This document shows positions 53,815 to 62,483 of a stretch of 64,000 nucleotides of DNA, piece after piece. The notes below the pieces were generated by a model. The model had not been told where the DNA came from. It saw nothing but the letters and a program-made list of their open reading frames with translations, and did no database searches. The position numbers and the translations under genes are program-made. Position 1 is the stretch's first letter; the number at the start of each line of letters is the position of its first letter. The DNA is taken from assembly GCF_009696465.1 (NCBI RefSeq), contig NZ_VULX01000001.1:186001-250000 (forward strand). The letters are read 5' to 3'. The DNA comes from Inconstantimicrobium porci (GTDB lineage Bacteria > Bacillota > Clostridia > Clostridiales > Clostridiaceae).

Positions 53815-54294
53815 ATGGATGATGATTTTATTAATAACATGAACATCAATGAGCGAAATTGGAGTGATTGTTATCCTCCATGGTACATTGCATATCTTAA
53901 TGGTGCTGATATACCAGGTGGATTCCAAGATATAAATCCTAATTATTTTGTTATCATAGCATCACTTGTTGGACAGATAACTGGATCTAGTCTGCCATTT
54001 AATGTACAGAATGCTCTTGGAAACTGGCTAGAACTTGCTGGCCAGGTTATTCTTACTATGAATGCACAGCAGCAGTATTTTCAAAGTGGCCCAGGAAGAT
54101 TTTATAATCCAATGTATAGAAATTCTCAGAATCCTTTTGATCAATCTAACGCTTATACAGCTAGCAATTTCCAAGATGGAGGAGTTGAGCAAGGTGGCTC
54201 AAGTACTACTCAGCCTGAAGTTACCATTAATGAATTAGTTCAGCAGATACAAAAATTGCAACAGGAAATAGAGGAATTAAAAGGAAATAAATAG
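53815..54294 (+). CDS. Hypothetical protein, aromatic- and glutamine-rich with C-terminal coiled coil
   Basis: 159 residues, no signal peptide or strong transmembrane helix. The first 55 residues are rich in Trp, Tyr, Asn and Pro (WSDCYPPWYIAYLNG), a moderately hydrophobic stretch follows (about 40-80, VIIASLVGQITG), then a Gln/Asn-rich linker, and a helix with coiled-coil character (about 135-157). I do not recognise a family. Good ATG context and codon use like its neighbours support a real gene. It stands alone between topB and the PRPP synthetase. A spore-coat or inclusion-like role is only a guess from composition. Confidence 0.72.
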   Translation: MDDDFINNMNINERNWSDCYPPWYIAYLNGADIPGGFQDINPNYFVIIASLVGQITGSSLPFNVQNALGNWLELAGQVILTMNAQQQYFQSGPGRFYNPMYRNSQNPFDQSNAYTASNFQDGGVEQGGSSTTQPEVTINELVQQIQKLQQEIEELKGNK

Positions 54295-54419
54295 TATTAT
54301 AAATTTTGTGTACAATAACAAAATAGTATACTATATATTGTTTGGATAAAGAATACATGATAAGATAAATTACGTAATGGATAAATTCAACTATATTAAA
54401 AAAAGGAGTACTGGTTTTA

Positions 54420-55547
54420 ATGTATACTAAGATTAATAATATTCAGCCCCATGGAGAGCTTGGAATAATTGCACTTGAAAGCTGCAAAAACATAGGAATA
54501 GAAATTGATGATTATGTTAAGAAATTAAGGAAAGATAATGGTGAAGAAAGTGATAAAGAATCTTACTTAATAAAGGCAGATGCAATTAGATTTTCTAATG
54601 GTGAGGGAAAAGTCAAGTTACGTGAAAGTGTAAGAGGAAAAGATATTTACATATTATGTGATGTTGGAAACTACAGTTGTACTTATAATATGTTTGGATT
54701 CACAAATCATATGTCACCAGATGAACATTTTCAGGATATAAAGAGAGTTGTATCAGCAATAAGCGGTAAGGCTAACAGAGTATCTGTAATAATGCCATTA
54801 CTATATGCATCAAGACAACATAGAAGAAAAGGAAGAGAATCTTTAGATTGTGCTTTAGCATTACAGGAGCTTGAAAGACTTGGAGTTGAAGAATTTATAA
54901 CTTTCGATGTACATGATCCTAATGTTCAGAATGCAATTCCACTAAAATCATTTGAAAATATATATCCTACATATGAAATAATCAAAGCATTTGTTAAAGA
55001 TGAAGATAATTTAGATATAGATAAAAGCAAAATGCTTGTAATAAGCCCTGATACAGGAGCTATGGATAGAGCAATCTATTACTCTACAATGCTTGGATTA
55101 GACATAGGTTTATTTTATAAGAGAAGAGATCATTCAAAAGTGGTTGAAGGAAAAAACCCTATAGTTCAGCACGAATATATAGGAAGAGATGTTAAAGGCC
55201 AGGATATACTAATTGTTGATGATATGCTTGCTTCTGGAGAATCAATACTTGATATAGCTAAAGAACTTAAAAAGCGTGGTGCTAACAGAATTTATGCAGC
55301 TACAACATTTGCTTTCTTTACAGAAGGTATTGAAAAATTCGAAAAATGTTATAAAGAAGGTTTATTAAACAGAGTATACTCAACAAACTTAACATACATT
55401 CCTAAAGAGGTATGTAATGCAGAATGGTTTAAAAAAGTTGATATGTCAGAATTTATGGCTGAAGTAATAGATGCATTAAATCATGATACAAGTATGTCAC
55501 CATTTATGGATGCAACAAAAAATATAAAGAGACTTTTAGAAGAATAA
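54420..55547 (+). CDS. prs: Ribose-phosphate pyrophosphokinase (PRPP synthetase), long clostridial form
   Basis: 375-residue PRPP synthetase-like enzyme (ribose 5-phosphate plus ATP gives PRPP). Motifs: YASRQHRRKGRESLDCALALQ near residue 123, FDVHDPN near 163, the flexible loop KRRDHSKVVEGKNP near 239, and the PRPP loop LIVDDMLASGESILD near 264. It is about 60 residues longer than the usual 310-320-residue form, mainly by the N-terminus, so it is probably a paralogous class. PRPP is needed for the OMP step in pyrimidine synthesis encoded 4 kb away. GGAGTACTGG precedes the ATG. A terminator follows. Confidence 0.88.
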   Translation: MYTKINNIQPHGELGIIALESCKNIGIEIDDYVKKLRKDNGEESDKESYLIKADAIRFSNGEGKVKLRESVRGKDIYILCDVGNYSCTYNMFGFTNHMSPDEHFQDIKRVVSAISGKANRVSVIMPLLYASRQHRRKGRESLDCALALQELERLGVEEFITFDVHDPNVQNAIPLKSFENIYPTYEIIKAFVKDEDNLDIDKSKMLVISPDTGAMDRAIYYSTMLGLDIGLFYKRRDHSKVVEGKNPIVQHEYIGRDVKGQDILIVDDMLASGESILDIAKELKKRGANRIYAATTFAFFTEGIEKFEKCYKEGLLNRVYSTNLTYIPKEVCNAEWFKKVDMSEFMAEVIDALNHDTSMSPFMDATKNIKRLLEE

Positions 55548-55557
55548 TATATGTTAG

Positions 55558-55587
55558 AACAGGTAGCAGTATTGCTGCCTGTTTTTT
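55558..55587 (+). terminator. Rho-independent terminator between prs and tldD
   Basis: 11-bp stem with one G-T pair (55558-55568 with 55573-55583), 4-base loop, T6. This shows that an open reading from ATG 55551 is not the true tldD start. Confidence 0.88.
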
Positions 55588-55655
55588 ATATGCTTGAAAG
55601 TATAGGTGCAAAGGAGCAATATGTAAATATATCCATAAAAAAGGGGGCTAAATCA

Positions 55656-57073
55656 ATGGAATTAAGTAGATATTTATCTGAAACTAAGCCTTTGTTAGTA
55701 AAATTAATTAAAACATTAAATTTGCAGTATGAATATGCTTCAGTTCTGGCAACTGATTCAAAAGGAAAAAGATACACAGTATCTAAAAGTAATATAAGTA
55801 TCAGCAGTGCAATGTTTATTGAAAGAGGCTTTGTTGTTAGAGTATATTCTAGTAACAGTTATTTTGAATATGCTTTTAATAATATAAATGAAGAAAACTT
55901 CAATGATATTGTTAATGAAATCAGGAATACATCAAAGTATACTAAGATACTTAAGGATACAGATTCTTTAAGAAGTTATGAACTTTTGAACGAAAAAAAA
56001 TGCAGTTTGCTAAATGTGCAAAGGTAGAAAAAGATCCTAAAGATGTAGGAGATAATAATATAATAAATGATATGATTAAGATTAAGGATGAGGCTCTATC
56101 AATAAGTGACAAAGTTGTTAATGTAGGAATTAATTTTCAATATGTTAATGTTAATAAAATATTTTTATCACCAAACAAGGATCTCGCACAGAGTTTTATG
56201 TGGAGCGAAAGTTCGATTTTCTGTGTAACTGCTGATGAAAATGGAAATAAACAGATGTATAAAGGATTCTCTGGATTAAAAGGTGCTGAATTGCTTGATG
56301 AAATGAAGGATTGTGCAAAATATGTTGTTGGTGAAGGAGTAAAACTTCTTGAAGCAAAAAGAATAACACCAGGGGAATATGATGTAATATGTACACCAGA
56401 CATAACAGGGCTTATTGCACATGAAGCTTTTGGACATGGTGTCGAAATGGATATGTATGTTAAGGATAGAGCAAAATCTAAGTATTATATTGGTAAGCCA
56501 GTAGCTTCAGAAATAGTAACAATGGTTGATGGAGCTGCAGCTGCCAAGAATAATGGATCATTCTTTTTTGATGATGAGGGAACAGAAGCTGGAGAAACAA
56601 TAATAATTGAAAACGGCATTTTAAAATCAGGTATGAGCGACAGTTTAACTTCTCTTGAATTAAAGAAAAAGCCAACAGGTAATGGCAGAAGACAAGCTTA
56701 CGACAGAAAAGCCTATACAAGAATGACAAATACATTTATAAAACCTGGAACTGATAAAGTTGATGATATGATTGCCTCAATAAAATATGGAGTAATGCTT
56801 GATATGACATTCAGCGGAATGGAAGATCCAAAGAACTGGGGAATTCAATGTATGATGAATATAGGACGTGAGATTAAAGATGGTAAGTTTACAGGAAAGA
56901 TTTTTTCACCAGTAATTATGACTGGTTATGTTCCTGATCTTTTAAAGTCAATAACCATGATTTCTGGTGATTTTAAGCTTGCAGGAGGCGGCTACTGTGG
57001 CAAGGGATACAAGGAATTTGTAAAAGTATCAGATGGTGGGCCTTATATTAAGTGTAGGGCAAGATTAGGATAA
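55656..57073 (+). pseudogene. tldD: TldD metalloprotease subunit, one frameshift in an A run
   Basis: Encodes about 472 residues when one base is added. TldD forms a heterodimeric zinc protease with TldE that digests unfolded peptides and matures certain peptide products. The start ATG 55656 follows AAGGGGG; the first 114 residues read in one frame and the rest in the next, with HExxxH (HEAFGH) at about 56420-56437. The break is in the A8 run at 55993-56000: nine A would give GAA AAA AAA ATG CAG, then continue in the correct frame. All catalytic parts and the stop are intact and tldE is whole. Sequencing error, slippage or a fresh pseudogene are all possible. Confidence 0.85.
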
Positions 57074-57091
57074 GACTGGGGGCATATTGTG

Positions 57092-58366
57092 ATGATTGAA
57101 AATATATTAGAAGCACTTGCAAAAAATAATATAAATAAGTATATAGTATCTTCTATGGAAGAAGAAACATTAGAACTTTATCTAATTAAGAAAAAGGTGG
57201 ACATGAGCAGAAAAAAGCATGTAAATCTTTATTCAGTTAATGTACTTAGAGATTTTGATGAAGAGGGAGTAGAATATACAGGGAACTCTGAGGTGGCAGT
57301 TTATGACACTATGAGTGATGATGAACTTAATGATGCCATAAAAGATGCATATTTTAGTGCAGGATTTGTTAAAAACAAAAGATATGCAGTTCCAAAAGGA
57401 GTTAAAAGGGAGAAAGTAATAAAGAAGAGTTCTTTGTCAGAAAAATCTATGGAGGAAATAATCCTTAAAATCAAAGATGCGTTATATAAGTATGATAATT
57501 TTGAAAAAGGACTTATAAACTCAGCAGAAATATTCTTAACAAGAATAGATAAAAGAATAGTGTCATCTAGTGGTACAGACGTGTCTTATAGACTTTACAA
57601 AACTCAAGGTGAATTTATTACACAATGGGTTGATAAAAATGATGTTGAAACATATAACAGTTTTAGCTATGAGGATTTGAATGAAGAGGAATTGTCTCTT
57701 CTTGTAAAGGAGGGTATAACTAATACAGGTTATAGGGATGAAGCAGAAGAGGCTCCTGATACAGGAAAATATAATGTTATTTTAACAGATAATAATGTTA
57801 TAGAATTCTTTAAATATTATTTTGTAAAGGCTGATACATCTATGATTTATCAGAAATACTCTGATTTTAAACTTGGTGACAAAGTACAGGGTGAGGATAT
57901 TAAGGGAGATAAACTCAATATTACTCTTAAAGCTAGTACTCCATTCAGTGATGAAGGTATTGAACTTAAAGAACGTGAATTGTTAAAAGATGGTGTGCTT
58001 AAAAATATTGCTGGATCATTTAAGTTTGCCCAGTATCTTGGCTTAGAACCTATAGGAGAGTATGATGGCGGATATGTGCGGGGTGGAAATATACAAGTAA
58101 AGGATTTGTTTTTAGACGGAGAACTTGAAATATTAAGATTCTCTGACTTTCAAATGGATGCTCTTACTGGTGATTTTGCTGGAGAGATTAGACTGGCTTT
58201 ACTAAAGAAAGGCGATAAAGTAATAAAGCTCACAGGAGGTTCATTAGCAGCTAATATAAAAGATGTTCAGAATAATATAACACTATCTAAGGAAATGCAG
58301 AATTTTGGTGCATTTACTGTGCCTAAAGCTATAAAACTTAGAGACGTTGAAATATCAGGCAAATAA
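57092..58366 (+). CDS. tldE: TldE/PmbA metalloprotease subunit
   Basis: 424-residue partner of TldD. It lacks the HExxxH site, as TldE proteins do, and has their typical C-terminal half (GGYVRGGNIQVKDLFLDGEL and TGSFAG-like DALTGDFAGEIR). In known pairs both subunits are needed for protease activity. A GTG at 57089 just precedes the ATG at 57092; GGGGG at 57078-57082 suits the ATG. It lies 15 bases after tldD, so the two are co-transcribed. A terminator follows. Confidence 0.9.
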   Translation: MIENILEALAKNNINKYIVSSMEEETLELYLIKKKVDMSRKKHVNLYSVNVLRDFDEEGVEYTGNSEVAVYDTMSDDELNDAIKDAYFSAGFVKNKRYAVPKGVKREKVIKKSSLSEKSMEEIILKIKDALYKYDNFEKGLINSAEIFLTRIDKRIVSSSGTDVSYRLYKTQGEFITQWVDKNDVETYNSFSYEDLNEEELSLLVKEGITNTGYRDEAEEAPDTGKYNVILTDNNVIEFFKYYFVKADTSMIYQKYSDFKLGDKVQGEDIKGDKLNITLKASTPFSDEGIELKERELLKDGVLKNIAGSFKFAQYLGLEPIGEYDGGYVRGGNIQVKDLFLDGELEILRFSDFQMDALTGDFAGEIRLALLKKGDKVIKLTGGSLAANIKDVQNNITLSKEMQNFGAFTVPKAIKLRDVEISGK

Positions 58367-58381
58367 ATTTATCTAGTATTT

Positions 58382-58418
58382 AAAAAGAGATTTAACATTA
58401 TTGTTAGTCTCTTTTTTA
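58382..58418 (+). terminator. Rho-independent terminator after tldE
   Basis: 9-bp outer stem (58382-58390 with 58408-58416) plus a short inner stem, ending in T6. Confidence 0.78.
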
Positions 58419-58536
58419 ATGTATAGGAAATTGCATTTAAAAATATCATTTTTTAATACCATAAAGTCTTGCAATTCTTTTTATTTCAACACAAATTTAT
58501 GATATAATTTATTTAATTTGAAATGGAGGAAGAAAA

Positions 58537-59121
58537 GTGTTAGGTATATTTGGAAATTTTGATGTTGAAACAAGAATATTAGATAAGATAGATGATGATA
58601 ACTTACTCATAAATATAGACAAAATGGACAAGGCAGTTACTGCTAAGAATTATAGTAAGGCACTTGTTCATGTTAACAGGGCAATTGATAAGTGCAGTAA
58701 TGAAAATTACAGAGTATACTGTCTATATGCTAAAGCAGTGATTCTTTATTATAATAATGATAATGATAACTGTGCACAATTCATAGAGGATAATATGAAT
58801 GATTTTAAGAAAGTATTTAAATATACAAGCACTGAGCTGTGGAGGCTTTATACAATGCTGTGGAACTGTCAGTATAGACAGAAAAAGTATTTTTCTTCAA
58901 TATGCAGCATGTGTAGCGTAAAATACTTTAGCGGGCTGTTGCAGACAGTATGTTATGCTGTTATTTTAATTTTATTAGCATACAATGTCTCATTTAAGAT
59001 GTTTTATTTAAGTGGAGATTTTATAGGGACAGTTTTATCAGCTCCCATATTACCTGTATTTACATCAGTTATATTATTTATCTTTAATGGAGCATTCAAG
59101 ATACGTAAAAAACAGCTATAA
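58537..59121 (+). CDS. Hypothetical protein with TPR-like N-terminus and two membrane helices
   Basis: 194 residues. The N-terminal part (about 25-110) is helical with TPR-like spacing (AKNYSKALVHVNRAIDKC, then YCLYAKAVILYY). Two transmembrane helices (about 133-152 and 163-186) close the protein, with a basic end. A GTG start after GGAGGA is chosen. I do not recognise the family. It lies just ahead of the pyrB promoter but has its own gap on both sides, so no functional link to pyrimidine synthesis is implied. Confidence 0.7.
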   Translation: MLGIFGNFDVETRILDKIDDDNLLINIDKMDKAVTAKNYSKALVHVNRAIDKCSNENYRVYCLYAKAVILYYNNDNDNCAQFIEDNMNDFKKVFKYTSTELWRLYTMLWNCQYRQKKYFSSICSMCSVKYFSGLLQTVCYAVILILLAYNVSFKMFYLSGDFIGTVLSAPILPVFTSVILFIFNGAFKIRKKQL

Positions 59122-59128
59122 ATATGTG

Positions 59129-59157
59129 TTGACAATGACGAATAAAGATGGTATTCT
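59129..59157 (+). promoter_or_regulatory. Sigma-A promoter of the pyr operon
   Basis: Perfect TTGACA (59129-59134), 17-base spacer, TATTCT (59152-59157). Start of transcription is expected near 59164. Confidence 0.85.
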
Positions 59158-59172
59158 AACAATAATAAATTA

Positions 59173-59266
59173 CCTTTAATTTGGCACGAGAGGCCAATAA
59201 GGAAGTTATATATTATAATGCTTATTATGCGTAAATATATGCGTTCCTTTAAGGAACGCTTTTTTT
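59173..59266 (+). promoter_or_regulatory. PyrR-controlled transcription attenuator
   Basis: PyrR-type binding hairpin: lower stem CCTT (59173-59176) with AAGG (59199-59202), a purine-side bulge, upper stem TTGGC (59181-59185) with GCCAA (59193-59197) and the loop ACGAGAG. The terminator is GCGTTCC (59241-59247) with GGAACGC (59253-59259) and T7. The alternative antiterminator pairs AAGGAA (59199-59204) with TTCCTT (59244-59249), aided by ATATAT copies. Binding of PyrR would free the terminator when pyrimidines are plentiful. Confidence 0.85.
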
Positions 59267-59315
59267 ATAAATTTCTTTAAGTTTAACACTGAGATGTTAA
59301 GAAGGAGTGGTATAA

Positions 59316-60239
59316 ATGTTAAAAAACAGAAGTCTGATAGATCCAATGGATTTTACAACTGAGGAACTTGAGGATATTTTCAAACTAGCAAATCTAATTA
59401 TCGAAAATCCTAAAGAATATAAGCATATCTGTGATGGCAAAATACTTGCCACATTATTTTATGAACCCTCAACAAGGACAAGATTAAGTTTTGAAACTGC
59501 TATGATGAGACTTGGAGGAAACGTTGTTGGTTTTTCTGAACCCAATTCAAGTTCTGTATCAAAAGGCGAAAGTTTAGCAGATACAGTAAGAGTAGTGAGT
59601 AATTATGCTGATATCATTGCACTAAGACATCCTCTTGAGGGTGCAGCAAAAGTAGCATCAATGTATGCCACAGTACCTGTTATTAATGCAGGTGATGGAG
59701 GTCATCAGCACCCAACTCAGACACTTACAGATCTTTTAACTATCAAGTGTGAAAAGGGTTCATTTAATAACTTGACTATTGGGTTATGTGGCGACTTAAA
59801 GTTTGGTAGAACAGTCCATTCATTAATAAAAGCTATGTCACGCTATAAGAACAATAAATTAGTATTCATCTCTCCTAAAGAATTAAAAATTCCACATTAT
59901 TTAATTGAAGATTATTTGGATAAGAACAATATTGAGTATCGCAGTGAGGAAGATTTAGAAAATGCTATACCAGATTTAGATATACTTTATATGACAAGAA
60001 TCCAGAAAGAAAGATTTGATGATATTGATGAGTATAACAGACTTAAGGATGTTTATGTATTAAATAACGAAAAGCTGAAGAATGCTAAAAAAGATATGGT
60101 TATTCTTCATCCGCTTCCTAGAGTCAATGAAATAGATCCAGAAGTGGACAGCGACAACCGTGCAAAGTATTTCAAGCAGGCTGAATACGGCATGTATGTA
60201 AGAATGGCACTTATGGCTAAACTTTTGGGGGTGATGTAA
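59316..60239 (+). CDS. pyrB: Aspartate carbamoyltransferase catalytic subunit
   Basis: 307-residue catalytic chain. It joins carbamoyl phosphate and aspartate, the first committed step of pyrimidine synthesis. The carbamoyl-phosphate motif STRTRLSFE (about residues 53-61), [11 protein letters not shown] (about 132-142) and the C-terminal [10 protein letters not shown] (about 266-275) are intact. GAAGGAGTGG precedes the ATG. It is first in the operon, after the PyrR-type attenuator, and is followed within 2 bases by an unusual mini-PyrI. Confidence 0.97.
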   Translation: MLKNRSLIDPMDFTTEELEDIFKLANLIIENPKEYKHICDGKILATLFYEPSTRTRLSFETAMMRLGGNVVGFSEPNSSSVSKGESLADTVRVVSNYADIIALRHPLEGAAKVASMYATVPVINAGDGGHQHPTQTLTDLLTIKCEKGSFNNLTIGLCGDLKFGRTVHSLIKAMSRYKNNKLVFISPKELKIPHYLIEDYLDKNNIEYRSEEDLENAIPDLDILYMTRIQKERFDDIDEYNRLKDVYVLNNEKLKNAKKDMVILHPLPRVNEIDPEVDSDNRAKYFKQAEYGMYVRMALMAKLLGVM

Positions 60240-60241
60240 AG

Positions 60242-60382
60242 ATGGATAACAATTATAAATGTAACAATCCAAAGTGTATAACTACTACTGAAAAATATAT
60301 ACATCAGAAATTTACTAAGATTAAAAATAAAGAAGATATGTATAGATGTATATACTGTGATCACGAACAAAGGATTAAGTAG
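60242..60382 (+). CDS. pyrI: Minimal PyrI: zinc domain only of the aspartate carbamoyltransferase regulatory chain
   Basis: Only 46 residues. The four zinc cysteines are at 7, 12, 36 and 39: C-x4-C-x23-C-x2-C, the same spacing as the C-terminal domain of Escherichia PyrI, with the family sequence CNNPKC and CIYCD and the following ITTTE. The nucleotide-binding allosteric domain (about 100 residues in normal PyrI) is absent, and there is no room for it: pyrB ends 2 bases before the ATG. GGGGG at the end of pyrB serves as ribosome site and pyrC begins 12 bases after the stop. It should fold around zinc and dock on PyrB, but cannot sense CTP/ATP in the known way. Confidence 0.85.
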   Translation: MDNNYKCNNPKCITTTEKYIHQKFTKIKNKEDMYRCIYCDHEQRIK

Positions 60383-60394
60383 GGGGAAGCGGAT

Positions 60395-61597
60395 ATGGAT
60401 TTATTAATAAAGAATGCTCATATAATAGACAGCTACATGGACTTTTATGGTGATTTATATATAAAAGAAGGAAAAATATATAGCATAGGCAATAACTTAA
60501 GCGTGAACTGTGAGACTATCGATGCAGATGGTAAAACTGTAATGCCGTCATTTATAGATACACATGCACATTTCAGAGATCCAGGCTTTACATATAAGGA
60601 AGATATAGAAACAGGTTCGATGGCAGCAGCAAGAGGCGGATATACTGCAGTAGATTTGATGGCAAATACAAAGCCTGTCTGCTCAAGCAGAGAAGTGCTT
60701 AATTATGTAAAAGAAAAAGCAGAAAAATGTAATCTTATAGATATAATTCAATGCGTTACTGTATCAAAGGATATGGAGGGCAAAACTACATCTCATCTGG
60801 ATGAATTTGATAAAGATGAAATAAGAGTCATTTCTGATGATGGAAGAGGAGTTGCAGATTCCAAGGTTATGATGGATGCAATGTACAAAGCAAAGAAAAA
60901 CGGATGGCTTGTACTGTCTCATGCAGAAAGCAAAGAATTTTCTGATACAGATATGAGAACTGCTGAAAACATGATGACGCTTCGTGATGTGACTCTTGCA
61001 GGTATTACAGGTGCAAAGCTTCATATGGCACATGTAAGCACTAAAGAAGCAATGCAGTACATTATTGATGCAAAGAATAAAAAAGCTCACGTAACAGCAG
61101 AGGTAACTCCGCATCATATAGCACTTACTTCCGATGTATGTAATTATAGAGTCAATCCTCCAATAAGGGAAAAGGAAGATGTTGAATTCTTAATAGATGC
61201 AATAAAAAAAGGTTATGTAGATACAATCGGCACTGATCATGCACCTCATTCAAAGGAAGACAAAGCAAATGGTGCACCAGGAATGATAGGACTTGAAACA
61301 GCTTTCTCAGTATGTTATACAGCACTTGTTAAGATGCATGATGTCTCTATAAATAAATTATCTTCACTGATGAGTGAAAAACCAGCCGAGCTTCTGAAAC
61401 TTAATAAGGGAAGAATCGTGCCTGGATATGATGGAGATATAGTAATTGCAGATTTAGACTATAAATATACAGTAAGCGAAAAAGACTTAGCATCAAAGAG
61501 CTGTAATACACCTTTCCTTGGAAAGGAGCTTTGCGGAAAAGTAATCATGACAATAAAAAACGGCAGAGTAATATATAAGGCAATGGAGGAAGAATGA
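60395..61597 (+). CDS. pyrC: Dihydroorotase
   Basis: 400-residue class I-type dihydroorotase, a cyclic amidohydrolase that closes N-carbamoyl-aspartate to dihydroorotate. The metal motif DTHAHFRDPG (about residues 55-64) and the later SHAES (about 175), MAHVSTKEAM (about 210) and GTDHAPHS (about 281) are present; the lysine that bridges the metals is not obvious to me by eye. AGGGGGA precedes the ATG. It overlaps pyrF by 4 bases. Confidence 0.95.
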   Translation: MDLLIKNAHIIDSYMDFYGDLYIKEGKIYSIGNNLSVNCETIDADGKTVMPSFIDTHAHFRDPGFTYKEDIETGSMAAARGGYTAVDLMANTKPVCSSREVLNYVKEKAEKCNLIDIIQCVTVSKDMEGKTTSHLDEFDKDEIRVISDDGRGVADSKVMMDAMYKAKKNGWLVLSHAESKEFSDTDMRTAENMMTLRDVTLAGITGAKLHMAHVSTKEAMQYIIDAKNKKAHVTAEVTPHHIALTSDVCNYRVNPPIREKEDVEFLIDAIKKGYVDTIGTDHAPHSKEDKANGAPGMIGLETAFSVCYTALVKMHDVSINKLSSLMSEKPAELLKLNKGRIVPGYDGDIVIADLDYKYTVSEKDLASKSCNTPFLGKELCGKVIMTIKNGRVIYKAMEEE

Positions 61598-62472
61598 TGA
61601 ATAAATATATAATAGATAAACTGTTTGACAGAGTAGAAAAAAATGGAGTCGTATGTGTAGGTCTGGATACTTCACTTGATTATATACCAGAGTTTCTTAA
61701 AGAAGGCAGAAGCAGTGAAGATGCAATAGTGGAATTTAATAAAAGAATTATAGATGCAACTTTAGATGTTGCAGCATGTTTTAAAGTACAGATAGCATAT
61801 TATGAAGCTTTAGGTATAGAAGGACTCCTTGCATATAAGAGAACACTTAAATACTTAAGAGAAAAAGATGCCATCATAATTGCTGATATAAAAAGAGGTG
61901 ATATAGCAGCAACTGCCAAGATGTATGCAAAGGCTCATTTTACAGGAGATTTTGAAGCGGACTTCATTACTCTAAGTCCATATATGGGTATGGACAGCAT
62001 TGAACCATATATTCCATATGTAGCTACAGGAGAAAAAGGTATATTTACTCTTATAAGAACATCAAATAAGGGAGCTGAAGATATAGAATATCTTGATACT
62101 ACAGAACACAAGAAAGTTTATCATGTGGTAGGTGATAAACTTATGGAGCTTGGCAAGGATTTTGTCAGCAGCTGTGGTTATCACCCATTAGGAGGAGTAA
62201 TAGGATGTACTCATATTGAAGAAGGTAAAGAACTTAGAAAAAGATTTAATAAAATGTTTTTCTTAATACCTGGATATGGAGCGCAAGGCGGTAAAGCAGA
62301 GGATGTTGCAATGTATCTTAATAATGGCAATGGAGGAGTTGTAAATTCATCAAGGGGAATTCTTCTTGCATACAAAAAGCACAATAATGAAAAAGAATTT
62401 GATAAATGTGCGAGAGCAGAAGCAATTAAAATGAGAGATGAAATAAGAGAAGCTGTTAGAAACTTAAAGTAA
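61594..62472 (+). CDS. pyrF: Orotidine-5'-phosphate decarboxylase, type 2
   Basis: 292-residue OMP decarboxylase, last step to UMP. The N-terminal CVGLDTSLDYIP and the catalytic DIKRGDIAATAKMYA (about residues 91-105; Asp-Lys-Asp) are clear; length above 270 and these patterns mark the type 2 subfamily. Start ATG 61594 overlaps the pyrC stop (ATGA); a second ATG directly follows and is equally possible. Followed by pyrK. Confidence 0.95.
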   Translation: MMNKYIIDKLFDRVEKNGVVCVGLDTSLDYIPEFLKEGRSSEDAIVEFNKRIIDATLDVAACFKVQIAYYEALGIEGLLAYKRTLKYLREKDAIIIADIKRGDIAATAKMYAKAHFTGDFEADFITLSPYMGMDSIEPYIPYVATGEKGIFTLIRTSNKGAEDIEYLDTTEHKKVYHVVGDKLMELGKDFVSSCGYHPLGGVIGCTHIEEGKELRKRFNKMFFLIPGYGAQGGKAEDVAMYLNNGNGGVVNSSRGILLAYKKHNNEKEFDKCARAEAIKMRDEIREAVRNLK

Positions 62473-62483
62473 GGGGTCGAAAA

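Noticed and set aside
55551-55655. Upstream extension of tldD from ATG 55551
   Set aside because: This stretch contains a clear terminator hairpin with T6 after prs, and ATG 55656 has its own AAGGGGG site.
59190-59320. A T-box or other amino-acid riboswitch before pyrB
   Set aside because: No T-box sequence is seen; the GAGAG loop and gene context fit PyrR instead.
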